Below, one piece after another: positions 8,931-18,115 of a DNA stretch of 64,000 nucleotides. The stretch is from an uncultured Ruminococcus sp. GTDB taxonomy: Bacteria; Bacillota; Clostridia; Oscillospirales; Acutalibacteraceae. Made by a program: the position numbers and the translations under genes. The DNA is taken from assembly GCA_902798755.1 (NCBI GenBank), contig CADBYC010000003.1, positions 35,807-99,806 on the forward strand, in the 5' to 3' direction. The first letter of the stretch is position 1. Every line of letters starts with the position of its first letter. Below the pieces are notes generated by a model. It did no database searches, was not told where the DNA came from, and worked only from the letters and a program-made list of their open reading frames with translations.

Positions 8931-11900
8931 CTAAAACCGGTTATCTTGAACATAACGGCATAGCAATCCCTTAGCAGAAGCAGAGCTGCCGTTTTGCAGG
9001 CAGTCAAAGCTGCCAAACACCCAGAACGCATCCTTTGCTCGAGAAACGGCAACATTCATTAATTCCGTATGGTTGTCAATGAAAAAACCGCTTTCATTTG
9101 CTCCGTATGTAGTGGAAAAGATAATAATATTTCGTTCTGCACCTTGAAACGTATGGACCGTACCGACGGTTACCGGAACCGTCTGAAAAGCAAAAGCCTT
9201 GCGCAGCTGCGTTCTGATCTCATTCGCCTGCGCCTTAAACGGAGTGATGACCGCTATGATATCTTCTTTTCTTATGTTTTTGTCGGTATTGCCGTAAGCG
9301 TCACACAGCTCTCCGAAATGAGTCGCGATCCATAGTGCGATCTCTTTCGCTTCTTTCACGTTCTTTCGGCTGGAACCGACCTTCTCGGAGTTCGGCGTCG
9401 GTATATCATGACAGCCGATGATCGGGTATTGCTTCATTTTTTCCGGACGTTTCGTGTCTTTTAACCCGCTGCCGCGCTTCGGTTCCAGCCTGTTCTGATA
9501 CACCAAATCATTGCAGTATCGGATGATCTCATCGTAACACCGTCGATGCTCGCTGAGAAACAGTCCTTTATAAGTATTGCCTTTATATGCTTTGCTATAG
9601 GGACAAGCTCCGAGCGCAAGCTTCATTACACTGGACTGTGAGGCATTTAATCCGCGTTTCTCCAGTAAAGAAAAATCCTCTTGTTGCTGAATCACACCGC
9701 AGTCCAAAGCGAGCGCCATATCCAATTGACGGCATAACCCCCATACCGGCGGGATCTGAAACTCATCCCCAACCACGATCGCTTTCTTTGCCAGCGCAAA
9801 TGACGCCGCAGCAACCTCCGGTGATGTTTGTCCCGCCTCATCAACGATCAACAAATCGATATAGTTCATCAAATAACGATCGTTATACATTTTCATTTTT
9901 GACGGCAGCATATAGAATGTCATTACAAAACACGGTGACAGCATTGACAATTGGCGATACTTTTTTGTCAACACCGGATAGGTCGTCTTCCAAATATCTG
10001 TCTCTTTGATCGGCTCCTCTTCCAGCCAAACACATTCATAATAATGAATCGCCAGCCAAAACGACCGCCACCTTAAAGAAACATCTAAATACTCGTTTAT
10101 TTCTTTAGTTGTTGATTCACTGATGAAAGCGTTGATTGATACTTCTTTCCCATCTTTTTTAGGATGAACGCATCCTGACGCTTCGATTATCTCATTGCCG
10201 ATCATAACAGCTTCGTTCAACAAAGATTCCGTTTCCTTTGCTCGATCATTAAGCCCTTTGATCTGAACGTCAAAGTTTAAACTCTTTTCTTGTAATTCTT
10301 TGATCCGACTGTCTGTAGCTTGGATTCGGTTTTGATAAAAGGCCAACATATCCTTTGTTGTATGCGCTGACGAAGCTTCTGTGATTTCGCTCTCCGTTTT
10401 AAACGCCTGCGTCCAGCGGATGATCTTTCTGTTAAAAGATGGGACAAAACCGAACATACGGATATACCAGGAAACCTGCGATTGAAAACTCTTCTCCCAC
10501 TCTTCCATGCGCAGGCACAGGCTCTGTCGCTTATTCAAAGCCGCTACCCGGAGAGCGTCGATCTCCTGCTTTTTATTCTCAATAGCATGTATTTCCTGAG
10601 CGTTCTGATAAAGATAGTCCTTTACGAAAAGACCGTTTGTCGCTCTCATAATATCGGCGTGCTTGTTGAGAAAACGACGTTTCAAGCTTTCACTCTTAGT
10701 CAGCTCGTGATAAACCGCATCCCTGCATTCTGCAATATCAGTCAAACAATGTCCGAAAAATGCTTCACAACAACATAGCATCTTCTCCTTTGACTCTTTT
10801 CGAACATCTTCCTGATTTATTGTATTGATCATATCAGTATCAATCTGATACTTCTTCGATTGTCCTTTTTTAGAAGAGGAAGGGAAATAGGTTGCCAAGC
10901 TGTCGGCCGCCGTGACCCATCTTAATTCCAGACCGGATGGATCGGTAGACCTTGGCTGAGAAAAGGAATCGATTATATTTGTTACAGCCTGATTATTGGT
11001 TGATGACGCAACGATGATCGGCGCCTCTGCTTTCATTAATGCGCGCTTTGTGACACAATCCGCGACAACAGATTGTAAAAGCGTTGTTTTACCTGTTCCC
11101 GGAGGTCCGCTGACAGCCAGTATCTCTCCGTCTGCTAAAAGATTCAAATGATCAAGCGATTCGCGCTGCGACTCCGCCAGAGGATAGCGGTTGCCCATTT
11201 GACCGGAATGATTCAACATTGCTTTCAGCGGATCATCTGTCAGCGGGCGACCAGTCGCCTCACCAAGAGCTGTAAAACGTCTATATAAGGGCAGCTCATT
11301 TATACTATGTTGAGTCAGAATAGCGTCATAGAGTTTTAGAATATGCTGAGAAGCAACAACGGTAGTGTCATTGATCATGTAACATCTCTTATCAAACTTA
11401 AGCACAGCGTCATTTGGGACTGCCAAGCTTGAGATATCCTCATGAGTCACCGTTTGATACATTAAACAGATATAGTCCCAATAATCGTTCCAACTCTCGA
11501 TTTTTCGGCGTTCCGCCGCTGTTTGTGAAAGAAAAACGTCTACATCCTCTGCTTTACCGATACTCAACTCCGCCTCTATCATCGGTTCCATATATTCTCT
11601 TACAAACCACGGGAGTTTTCCCTCGTTTTTGGCAAGGATTCCTCCTTCACAGAGCTTTGCGGGAACAAAGAATACGCAAGTCAACTCTCTCGGCTTCTGC
11701 GAATCGCTAACACCTTCTTCATAAGGAGATAACAAGTTCTTTAATGCAATCAGTATTTCATATTCTCTTGTGGGGAGTTCCTTATCAGACCGGTGTTTTT
11801 CGCTGTCCTTCAACAGTTTTTCATAGTAATCTTCAAAGCCTTCTCCGGTTGCGATATGATTCATATCGGTAATAAGCAGTGAATCGTCATTCAGTTCTAT

Positions 11901-11954
11901 GCTCTGACTTGATTGAGCTGCTAACGCCTTTCGCAAATATTTGGTTACCTTCAT
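8931..11954 (-). CDS. Superfamily 1 DNA/RNA helicase (Upf1/Dna2-like, AAA_11/AAA_12)
   Basis: A 1007-residue protein with the full set of SF1B-type motifs: a Q-motif-like YPLAESQRESLDHL (257-270), Walker A GPPGTGKT (283-290), a DEAG box (LLIVDEAGQTSPE) followed by VVGDEFQIPPVW, and the C-terminal VGTVHTFQGAERNIIIFS and MNVAVSRAKDAFWVFGS motifs. The roughly 430 residues between Walker A and the DEAG box are long and coiled-coil-like, as in large AAA_11 helicases. There is no fused nuclease; the small nuclease-like gene downstream may supply it. It likely unwinds or translocates on DNA or RNA in an island-encoded system. Confidence 0.88.
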   Translation of the reverse strand: MKVTKYLRKALAAQSSQSIELNDDSLLITDMNHIATGEGFEDYYEKLLKDSEKHRSDKELPTREYEILIALKNLLSPYEEGVSDSQKPRELTCVFFVPAKLCEGGILAKNEGKLPWFVREYMEPMIEAELSIGKAEDVDVFLSQTAAERRKIESWNDYWDYICLMYQTVTHEDISSLAVPNDAVLKFDKRCYMINDTTVVASQHILKLYDAILTQHSINELPLYRRFTALGEATGRPLTDDPLKAMLNHSGQMGNRYPLAESQRESLDHLNLLADGEILAVSGPPGTGKTTLLQSVVADCVTKRALMKAEAPIIVASSTNNQAVTNIIDSFSQPRSTDPSGLELRWVTAADSLATYFPSSSKKGQSKKYQIDTDMINTINQEDVRKESKEKMLCCCEAFFGHCLTDIAECRDAVYHELTKSESLKRRFLNKHADIMRATNGLFVKDYLYQNAQEIHAIENKKQEIDALRVAALNKRQSLCLRMEEWEKSFQSQVSWYIRMFGFVPSFNRKIIRWTQAFKTESEITEASSAHTTKDMLAFYQNRIQATDSRIKELQEKSLNFDVQIKGLNDRAKETESLLNEAVMIGNEIIEASGCVHPKKDGKEVSINAFISESTTKEINEYLDVSLRWRSFWLAIHYYECVWLEEEPIKETDIWKTTYPVLTKKYRQLSMLSPCFVMTFYMLPSKMKMYNDRYLMNYIDLLIVDEAGQTSPEVAAASFALAKKAIVVGDEFQIPPVWGLCRQLDMALALDCGVIQQQEDFSLLEKRGLNASQSSVMKLALGACPYSKAYKGNTYKGLFLSEHRRCYDEIIRYCNDLVYQNRLEPKRGSGLKDTKRPEKMKQYPIIGCHDIPTPNSEKVGSSRKNVKEAKEIALWIATHFGELCDAYGNTDKNIRKEDIIAVITPFKAQANEIRTQLRKAFAFQTVPVTVGTVHTFQGAERNIIIFSTTYGANESGFFIDNHTELMNVAVSRAKDAFWVFGSFDCLQNGSSASAKGLLCRYVQDNRF

Positions 11955-12072
11955 AATTTCCCTCGCTCTTTTTCGTCCCTATTATCAAATTGTGTCAATT
12001 GTTGCCAGATTGCACTTCTTCTAATCAATATAAATCAATTAATAATCTTTATTGCGGTTGAAAGTATTATCG
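11955..12072. other. Short A+T-rich gap upstream of the helicase gene
   Basis: No gene is seen here. It should hold the helicase promoter on the minus strand; I could not identify a convincing one. Confidence 0.4.
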
Positions 12073-12328
12073 CTTTGACTGAACGCAAAAAGCAGCATAC
12101 AGCGGAGCAGATTTTATGTCGTTCTCAAAACCGAATTTCTATGCGGAGATTCTGACTGAATATGCGGGCTCAAAGAGCCGAACATATTCCCTAAGGCTCT
12201 TTGAATCGACATGCTCCCCGCTCTTCACTTCAGCAGGAATCAGTTCTCCGTTTACAAGCGATATATTATAACTCGTTTTAGAAAATGATGCAAAATATTG
12301 CGCATAACCAGCATTAATTTCTTAAATA
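12073..12328 (-). pseudogene. Remnant C-terminus of a DUF4143-type ATPase
   Basis: Translated on the minus strand this stretch gives ISLVNGELIPAEVKSGEHVD, the E-x-K core of the nuclease-like C-terminal fold of AAA_14/DUF4143 proteins, then YSVRISA, an in-frame TAG, and KFGFENDIKSAPLYAAFCV, the usual C-terminal end of such proteins. A stop codon lies upstream of it in the same frame and there is no start. It is the tail of a lost fourth family member. The rest of the gap to 12496 holds nothing I can identify. Confidence 0.75.
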
Positions 12329-12496
12329 AATCTAGATGACTTTGCATTATATTCTACTCTATCACTTGCTTCTTTATTTCTAATACTATTCATACTCGTT
12401 CTATCTTTCCATAAAAATTATTACTAATCTGCCATCACCGCTGCACTTGTTTGAAAACCCTTTCCATAGTACACAAAAACAAAGAATCCGGAACAA

Positions 12497-13783
12497 TCAG
12501 TTCTTTAACGCTGTTATCGGTACTACGAATACTCCATCAGGACGTCGGTAAGCAGCTGTTGCCATTCCGCAAATCACACATAATACCTTAGGAGGTACCC
12601 CTTTGGGATCTTTAGCGATATCGTTCTCGATTTTGATCAAATTAGCTGCTGCATCATCGATCTGATTAGCGCCGAGCTTGATTTCAAAGGCACACCAGTT
12701 CCCGTCACTCAGTTCAATTACTGTGTCGATCTCGCGACTCTGATAGTCCTGATAGTGAAATGCTTTTGCACCAAAAGTTTCTGCATAGATCCTCAGATCT
12801 CTTTCACACAGTGCTTCAAATAAAAAACCAAATGTGTGCAGATCATTCAAAAGCCGCTCTTGATTGGCATTTAACAGCGCACAAGCAAGAGCAGGATCAC
12901 AAAAATGTCTTTTCTCTGCTTGCTTAACTCTGACAGAAGAACGAATATTTTCCGAGAAAGGCAAGAGATTATCCGTCAGAAACAATCGATCAAACACATC
13001 CAAGTAGGTTGCGATCGTATCCCTGTCGATTATCTCATCATCTGTTTCCTGAATATCTCTCAATAAACGACTATTCGTTGCTGTTGTACTTTCGTTACGG
13101 GCAAGCGATCTTAACAACAACCTTATTTTATGCTTGTTATACTTTGTACTATCCAACCTTTGAATATCGTCATCTAGTATCGCGCTGATATACGACTTCG
13201 GCAGTATATCAGCATTTTCTCTGCTGACATCGATATTCCCGGGCCATCCGCCTCTAACCACATAGTATATCAGTTGCTTAATATCTACATCACCTGTTAA
13301 GCACGGAGAAAGTTCTCCTCGACAAAGCGCTTCAAGCGATACCTGACCGGAAGAATCCCCCGACTCATACAGTGACATCGTACGCATACGCAATTTGCTG
13401 ATTCTTCCTGCACCGCTGTGTAAAATACCTTTCCTTTTCGGTGTAGATGAGCCGGTCAGTATAAATTGAGCGCTTTTCGCTCTCTGATCGACAGCATATC
13501 GTACTGCATCCCAAATCGATGGAACCTCTTGCCATTCATCGATCAGGCGAGGTGTCGCTCCTTCCAAAATGGTTGCCGGAGCTATCTCCGCCAGTTGTCT
13601 GTTTTGAAAGTTATTTGCAGGGTCCCCAATCAGATATTCACTGTTACAGTGATAGGAAGATGTCCACGTCTTCCCGCACCATTTCGGCCCTTCTACACAA
13701 ACAGCTCCAACGGCAGTCAAATATTGTTCTACGCGAGAGTCGATCATTCTGGGCTTATACTTTTCCTTGTTTGCAATGCTCAT
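12497..13783 (-). CDS. AAA_14/DUF4143-type ATPase
   Basis: The preferred start is the ATG at 13783 (MSIANKEKYKPRM), 428 residues. A longer frame from 13825 would have to start inside the -10 box of the promoter at 13814-13842. Visible motifs are Walker A GPKWCGKTW, the Walker B variant RLIDEWQEVP, FILTGSS, and a C-terminal nuclease-like fold with EIDTVIELSDGNWCAFEIKLG, in which the D...ExK residues are kept. Unlike the plus-strand family member at 4846, this branch may retain catalytic residues. It is a single gene between the remnant at 12073-12328 and a small hypothetical gene. Function unknown; these ATPases typically sit in variable regions. Confidence 0.85.
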   Translation of the reverse strand: MSIANKEKYKPRMIDSRVEQYLTAVGAVCVEGPKWCGKTWTSSYHCNSEYLIGDPANNFQNRQLAEIAPATILEGATPRLIDEWQEVPSIWDAVRYAVDQRAKSAQFILTGSSTPKRKGILHSGAGRISKLRMRTMSLYESGDSSGQVSLEALCRGELSPCLTGDVDIKQLIYYVVRGGWPGNIDVSRENADILPKSYISAILDDDIQRLDSTKYNKHKIRLLLRSLARNESTTATNSRLLRDIQETDDEIIDRDTIATYLDVFDRLFLTDNLLPFSENIRSSVRVKQAEKRHFCDPALACALLNANQERLLNDLHTFGFLFEALCERDLRIYAETFGAKAFHYQDYQSREIDTVIELSDGNWCAFEIKLGANQIDDAAANLIKIENDIAKDPKGVPPKVLCVICGMATAAYRRPDGVFVVPITALKN

Positions 13784-13813
13784 AGTTAACCTCACATTTG
13801 TCATACTGTTAAC

Positions 13814-13842
13814 ATTATACTTCATTCCGCAGAATTAATCAA
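13814..13842 (-). promoter_or_regulatory. Sigma-A promoter of DUF4143 ATPase gene; decides its start
   Basis: On the minus strand TTGATT (13837-13842), a 17-base spacer and TATAAT (13814-13819) precede the gene. Because the longer frame begins inside this promoter, translation probably begins at 13783. Confidence 0.65.
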
Positions 13843-14063
13843 TAAAATTACGCAAAATTATTTGAAAATATTCCGCAAGATTTCCATATTATATTCCTCA
13901 TCATTTTAATAACAAAACACACATCGTGTATTGTGTTTTCTCTTTTAATAAATCGAACAATTTATTACAATCTAAATATATTTGAATTTCATTAATCTGG
14001 ATTCGCATTGCATATTAGCAGAAAAGCCGACAGGATACCCCATCGACTTTTTCATGATCGTTA

Positions 14064-14300
14064 TTATTTTGCGTTTGGAATCGCCAACAACTCCCGAGCT
14101 CTTTTTTTGATATGATATTCGATCGCCTGCAAGCGCCCCTCGGGCAGATTGATCGACGGGTGTCTGGTAAAGGTGAAATTCACCAACCGTCTCAGCTGTG
14201 TCTTTTGTTTACTTCCCATGATCGCTCTGCATACATCCTCAAAGGAAATACAATAAGGCGTAGTCCTTGTCTTAGCGTACGCATCGAGGTCATCCGGCAT
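14064..14300 (-). CDS. Small hypothetical protein
   Basis: A 78-residue protein (ATG at 14300, with GAGGTG six bases upstream; a GTG at 14309 is possible but lies in the ribosome site). It is basic in its C-terminal half (YHIKKRARELLAIPNAK) and could bind nucleic acid, but no motif is recognised. Its 3' end and downstream flank are duplicated in degenerate form at about 18290-18460, so the gene belongs to the same mobile material as the 15.9-19.4 kb modules. Confidence 0.55.
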   Translation of the reverse strand: MPDDLDAYAKTRTTPYCISFEDVCRAIMGSKQKTQLRRLVNFTFTRHPSINLPEGRLQAIEYHIKKRARELLAIPNAK

Positions 14301-14483
14301 AGCAATCACCTCGTTTCATGATGTTATCATATTTGATAATACTTGTCTATACTGTCAATGTGCTATGAATGCTATCAGTCACTTTTCCTTCTATCTGATT
14401 CTCTATCGGAATCAATCATCGCAAACTGTAAAATGACCGGTTTTTATCATGTTGCTCGGTGAGACAGCGCCTTGCTGTCATCA

Positions 14484-15833
14484 TCACAGCAAGCCCTCAC
14501 TGTCATTCGGTTTTAAGAACATCACATAGTAAATCGGCAGATAGTATATTTTTTCTTTTTGGGATATTTCTCTGGTATTTGAGAATACAATTGCCTTTCG
14601 GATATTATAATCTTCGTTGGAGAGCAACGCATTCAAAGCGCTGTGGACTTGATAATCCTTCCCGGATTTTACCTCGATAGGCAGTAACGATAAAGCATCA
14701 TAATCATCGACGACATAATCGATTTCGCCCTTCTTGCGATTGTCGTAGTAGCGCAAATCAAATCCATGAGCGCGTAATTCCTGTGCCACAACAGATTCAT
14801 ATACCGTGCCGAGGTTGATGCTTTTCTCATTATCCAGCACCGCGCGGATATTGTATCGATACAAAATGTTTGTCAACAAACCGACGTCGTTCAAATAGAG
14901 CTTGAGTAAGTTTTTATTCTCGGACTCGATCAGTGGAAATTTTGGATTGGAAACCGCCTTAACATCTAATGCCACGCCTGCGGAGATCAGATATTCAAAC
15001 TCATCCTGATAATCCGTATAGCGCTTGCCTTTCTTATCCTCGATATCCTTGAACACAACACGCTTTTTCTTGTTTTCCAGATTTAATGGAATCATTTCAT
15101 AAATACGTTGAATTTTCAGTTTTCGGTAATTCTCTTCCTCATACTTTGCTGCGTCAGCGACATAAAAGTCATGAATGTCACTTTGGATCGCTCGGACATT
15201 GGCAATGTTTTTACTTTCGAGGAAGCTGTTGACCGAATCAGGCAAGCCGCCTATCAACAGATATTTCTTGAATAGATCCAGAACACGATTGTGAGTATTC
15301 TCGTCCAAACTCTCATTTGCCAGATACTTTTTTCTCAGAATCTCGATCGCCGTAGCGTTGAATCCATTGGCAATCAAGAATTCTTCAAAATCCAGCGGGT
15401 ACATCCTTTTTCGCAGAATACTGCCGATCGGGATAGACGTAGTCTTTTTCAGCGATACGCCCAACATAGAACCACTCGCAATATAGTTATAGCGATTATC
15501 CGCACGCAGGAATTTGAGCAACGTAAGGAGCTGAGGATACTGCTGGATCTCATCGAGGAAAATCAGCGTATTTTCCTTCTCTTTCATCCTTTCTCCCGCG
15601 ATCATGCTGACCTGAAGATAAAAGTCGTCGACCGTCCTAACGTTTTCAAACAGACGGTCGCCTTCATAATCCTCGACAAAGTTCAGCTCGATATAATTCT
15701 CAAAGAGCTTCTTGCCGACATGATTGATGATAAAAGTCTTTCCGATCTGACGTGCGCCGTCAATCACTAATATCTTGTCGGAATCAGAGCGCAAATGAGT
15801 CTCGATAAATGCTTCGATTTTGCGATATAACAT
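14484..15833 (-). CDS. AAA_14/DUF4143-type ATPase
   Basis: The preferred start is the ATG at 15833 (MLYRKIEAFIE), 449 residues; the longer frame begins with a TTG that is part of an upstream direct repeat. Motifs are Walker A GARQIGKTF, Walker B LIFLDEIQQ, a SGSMLG segment and the C-terminal nuclease-like fold KGEIDYVVDD...LLPIEVKSGK with all D-ExK residues. It has its own strong promoter and a pair of 15-bp direct repeats between promoter and start that look like an operator. It is the third intact family member in 11 kb. Confidence 0.85.
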   Translation of the reverse strand: MLYRKIEAFIETHLRSDSDKILVIDGARQIGKTFIINHVGKKLFENYIELNFVEDYEGDRLFENVRTVDDFYLQVSMIAGERMKEKENTLIFLDEIQQYPQLLTLLKFLRADNRYNYIASGSMLGVSLKKTTSIPIGSILRKRMYPLDFEEFLIANGFNATAIEILRKKYLANESLDENTHNRVLDLFKKYLLIGGLPDSVNSFLESKNIANVRAIQSDIHDFYVADAAKYEEENYRKLKIQRIYEMIPLNLENKKKRVVFKDIEDKKGKRYTDYQDEFEYLISAGVALDVKAVSNPKFPLIESENKNLLKLYLNDVGLLTNILYRYNIRAVLDNEKSINLGTVYESVVAQELRAHGFDLRYYDNRKKGEIDYVVDDYDALSLLPIEVKSGKDYQVHSALNALLSNEDYNIRKAIVFSNTREISQKEKIYYLPIYYVMFLKPNDSEGLL

Positions 15834-15840
15834 GGCAATC

Positions 15841-15888
15841 ACACTTTTCAATATATTTTTGAGGTATTATACTACACTTTTCAATATA
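15841..15888 (-). promoter_or_regulatory. Direct-repeat operator upstream of DUF4143 ATPase
   Basis: Two identical 15-bp copies of TATATTGAAAAGTGT (minus strand) occupy 15841-15855 and 15874-15888. They start 33 bp apart, about three helical turns, and lie between the promoter and the start codon. Confidence 0.6.
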
Positions 15889-15889
15889 A

Positions 15890-15918
15890 ATGATACCCTA
15901 AAAAATACACTTTGTCAA
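15890..15918 (-). promoter_or_regulatory. Sigma-A promoter of DUF4143 ATPase
   Basis: TTGACA (15913-15918), a 17-base spacer and TATCAT (15890-15895) on the minus strand precede the gene that starts at 15833. Confidence 0.6.
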
Positions 15919-15946
15919 CAAGGCTGTTTAATTTATTGTCATTGAA

Positions 15947-15983
15947 AATCCCGAATTGTTCCCAACTTGACAACAGCAGGTGC
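15947..15983. repeat. 37-bp island boundary repeat, left copy
   Basis: This sequence is identical over 37 bp, same orientation, to 19371-19407, where it forms the break inside spoVAD. The core CCCAACTTGACAACAGCAGG is also present with one mismatch at 4634-4658. It looks like an attachment site left by repeated integration. Confidence 0.75.
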
Positions 15984-16156
15984 TCTTGTTGTCCCAATAT
16001 TTTCCATTTTCTCTGTATTTTATGTGTTCAAGATAATAATCCATACAAAAGTACTGCTCAGAAAACGATATGATAATCAAAGAAACCTGAAATTATAACC
16101 ACTCCAAAAAATCTCAAATGATTATTCTTCTATATACCCAATGAATAATATCAGAC
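15984..16156. other. Short gap with one copy of a 33-bp flanking repeat
   Basis: Bases 16053-16085 match 18242-18274 with one mismatch (core ACTGCTCAGAAAACGATATG), same orientation. The two copies bracket the HTH-AAA-nuclease gene. Nothing else was seen. Confidence 0.6.
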
Positions 16157-18019
16157 CTATCCCATACATATCTCAACGTTCTTTCCGCTGAAAGCTACCC
16201 CGTATTTAACGATAGTTTCAACACCTCTTCTATGCATTTCAGTATCATATCCACGAGTATTGATTTGATTCAATGCCTCCTGAGCAAGTGAATTTAAACT
16301 TAGCGATTCGCAATCCTTCTCATGCTTTAGCTCAAATAATATTCCGGGACGCTTTGCTTCCTTCGGCTCTAACTGAATGTCAAACCTTCCTTCCCCTGAT
16401 TCTCTGTTTGAAGATACATAGTATTGATCGTCAAACATCGCGCAAATACCGAGTAATAGTCCATGAAAAAACAGTTCTTTGGTTGTATCATAACAGCTGG
16501 CAGATTGCAGCAATAGATTTCTTATATGCTTTTGAAGTTTTACGATATCATTCGTATAAATAGCCTCTTGAATTCCTGTTGCGGTAGACTGACTCACAAA
16601 TCCTTCCAGCTTTTGCAAAATCTCCTTGTTATATACAGTCTTGATCTCCTTATTAGGCAGTGATACCTCGCACATATAATCGCCGTTAGGAGAAATATCC
16701 GCGTTTTCTGCTTTTAAGTAACCCGCCACTAACAAAAAACTGTAAATAGTAGAAGGATTGTTTTTTATCTGAGGATATATTACTCCGGTATCAATCAACG
16801 CAGTGAATTTTTCACCTTGTAACAGTTGCTCCAATCTTTCATATATCTCTTCATCTGCGTTCCCAATCACTTCGGAAATGATATCATTGCTTCCGGTTGA
16901 CTGCCAAAAAGGTTTGGGCTTACAGCGATTACCAAAATAATTAATTACCGACCATGGATTAAAAATCTCTGTATCTCCAAAACGATAACCATCATACCAT
17001 TCGCCGATCTCTTTTATTTTGTCCGATGCATAATAGTATTCAGCCATTGCTTCAACCTCTTTCCGAGTAAACCCAAAGTATTGACTGTATTTATCATCGA
17101 TCACAGAATTGGTTACCAAATTATTTAATCCACTGAAAATACTTTCCTTTGCTACACGAAGAATTCCTGTCAAGAAGCCATATGCCAAATAACTGTTATC
17201 CTTCAATCCACCAGAAAATAGATTTCTCATAAAATCTATGACTTGATCATAAAAATTCTTCGAGTGACCCTGCTGGATCGGAACATCATATTCATCTATG
17301 ATGATAATAACATTTTCGCCGTAATGCTTTGAAAGCATACGGGACAAAACATCAAAAGATCTGGATAAGCCCACCTTATCCAGCTTTTGATCAACCGCGT
17401 CTTGATAATACCTTTTATCGCTCTCACTGCATTTTGGGGAATCAATCAATTCATGATGCCTATCAAATTCATTTGCGATCGTCGCTTTCAGCATTTCAAA
17501 TGTGTCTTCCCAGTTATCGAACTTGATGTCTTTAAAGGACACATAAATAACAGGAAACTTTCCCTGATAAGAACGGTACTGTTCTCCACAGTTCCATATT
17601 TTTTTATCTTGAAAAAATATGGATGTATCCTCATCGCTTAATTCAAAAAACACACGTAGCATATCCATATTCAGAGTTTTTCCAAAGCGCCGCGGGCGGG
17701 TGAACAACGATACCTTAGGACGCTCATCCAGAAAATCTTTTATCAACATAGTCTTATCAATATAGTAGTACTGAGTTGACGCAAGACGATATTCCGAAAT
17801 ACCGATAGGAAGCGGAAGCAAAGTGCCAAAGTGTATATCTCCCTCAGGCTGTTTTTTTCGACGCTTATCCATAGGTTTTACCGCATTAATTGGAATAAGC
17901 CATTCTTTTTTGCCTTTTATGGCGCCGGGTATTTCACCATTACGACACATTTGAGCTACTCGGGTGCTTGTAAGTTTCCACTTACCGGCTGCTTCTTTTG
18001 CCGATATCATTCCATCCAT
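16157..18019 (-). CDS. HTH-fused AAA-ATPase-like / PD-(D/E)XK protein
   Basis: A 620-residue protein. Residues 1-50 form an excisionase/MerR-type helix-turn-helix (SAKEAAGKWKLTSTRVAQMC, then KGKKEWLIP). Residues 65-330 are an AAA-ATPase-like domain (PF09820 type) with the P-loop variant TRPRRFGKT (107-115) and Walker B VIIIIDEYDVPI. The C-terminal part has ESGEGRFDIQLEPKEAKRPG followed by ILFELKHEK, the D...ExK core of the PD-(D/E)XK domain usual in this family. The start has a GGAGG site. The N-terminal DNA-binding fusion is not standard for the family and suggests autoregulation through the TTTCGAAAATAT array just upstream. Function of the family is unknown; it is abundant in gut Bacteroidetes and Clostridia. 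Confidence 0.87.
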   Translation of the reverse strand: MDGMISAKEAAGKWKLTSTRVAQMCRNGEIPGAIKGKKEWLIPINAVKPMDKRRKKQPEGDIHFGTLLPLPIGISEYRLASTQYYYIDKTMLIKDFLDERPKVSLFTRPRRFGKTLNMDMLRVFFELSDEDTSIFFQDKKIWNCGEQYRSYQGKFPVIYVSFKDIKFDNWEDTFEMLKATIANEFDRHHELIDSPKCSESDKRYYQDAVDQKLDKVGLSRSFDVLSRMLSKHYGENVIIIIDEYDVPIQQGHSKNFYDQVIDFMRNLFSGGLKDNSYLAYGFLTGILRVAKESIFSGLNNLVTNSVIDDKYSQYFGFTRKEVEAMAEYYYASDKIKEIGEWYDGYRFGDTEIFNPWSVINYFGNRCKPKPFWQSTGSNDIISEVIGNADEEIYERLEQLLQGEKFTALIDTGVIYPQIKNNPSTIYSFLLVAGYLKAENADISPNGDYMCEVSLPNKEIKTVYNKEILQKLEGFVSQSTATGIQEAIYTNDIVKLQKHIRNLLLQSASCYDTTKELFFHGLLLGICAMFDDQYYVSSNRESGEGRFDIQLEPKEAKRPGILFELKHEKDCESLSLNSLAQEALNQINTRGYDTEMHRRGVETIVKYGVAFSGKNVEICMG

Positions 18020-18048
18020 TTCTATTCCTCCAAAAATATGTATATATT

Positions 18049-18077
18049 ATTATAACTTTATTTTCGAAAATATGCAA
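18049..18077 (-). promoter_or_regulatory. Promoter of the HTH-AAA gene, overlapped by operator
   Basis: On the minus strand TTGCAT (18072-18077), 17 bases, and TATAAT (18049-18054). The spacer contains the first TTTCGAAAATAT operator copy. Confidence 0.6.
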
Positions 18078-18115
18078 CCGATTTTCGAAAATATATACTC
18101 TTGTTTCGAAAATAT
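18062..18115. promoter_or_regulatory. Three-copy TTTCGAAAATAT operator array
   Basis: Identical 12-bp copies begin at 18062, 18083 and 18104, exactly 21 bp (two helical turns) apart; each holds the dyad TTTCGAAA. The first lies within the promoter spacer of the HTH-AAA gene. Confidence 0.75.
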
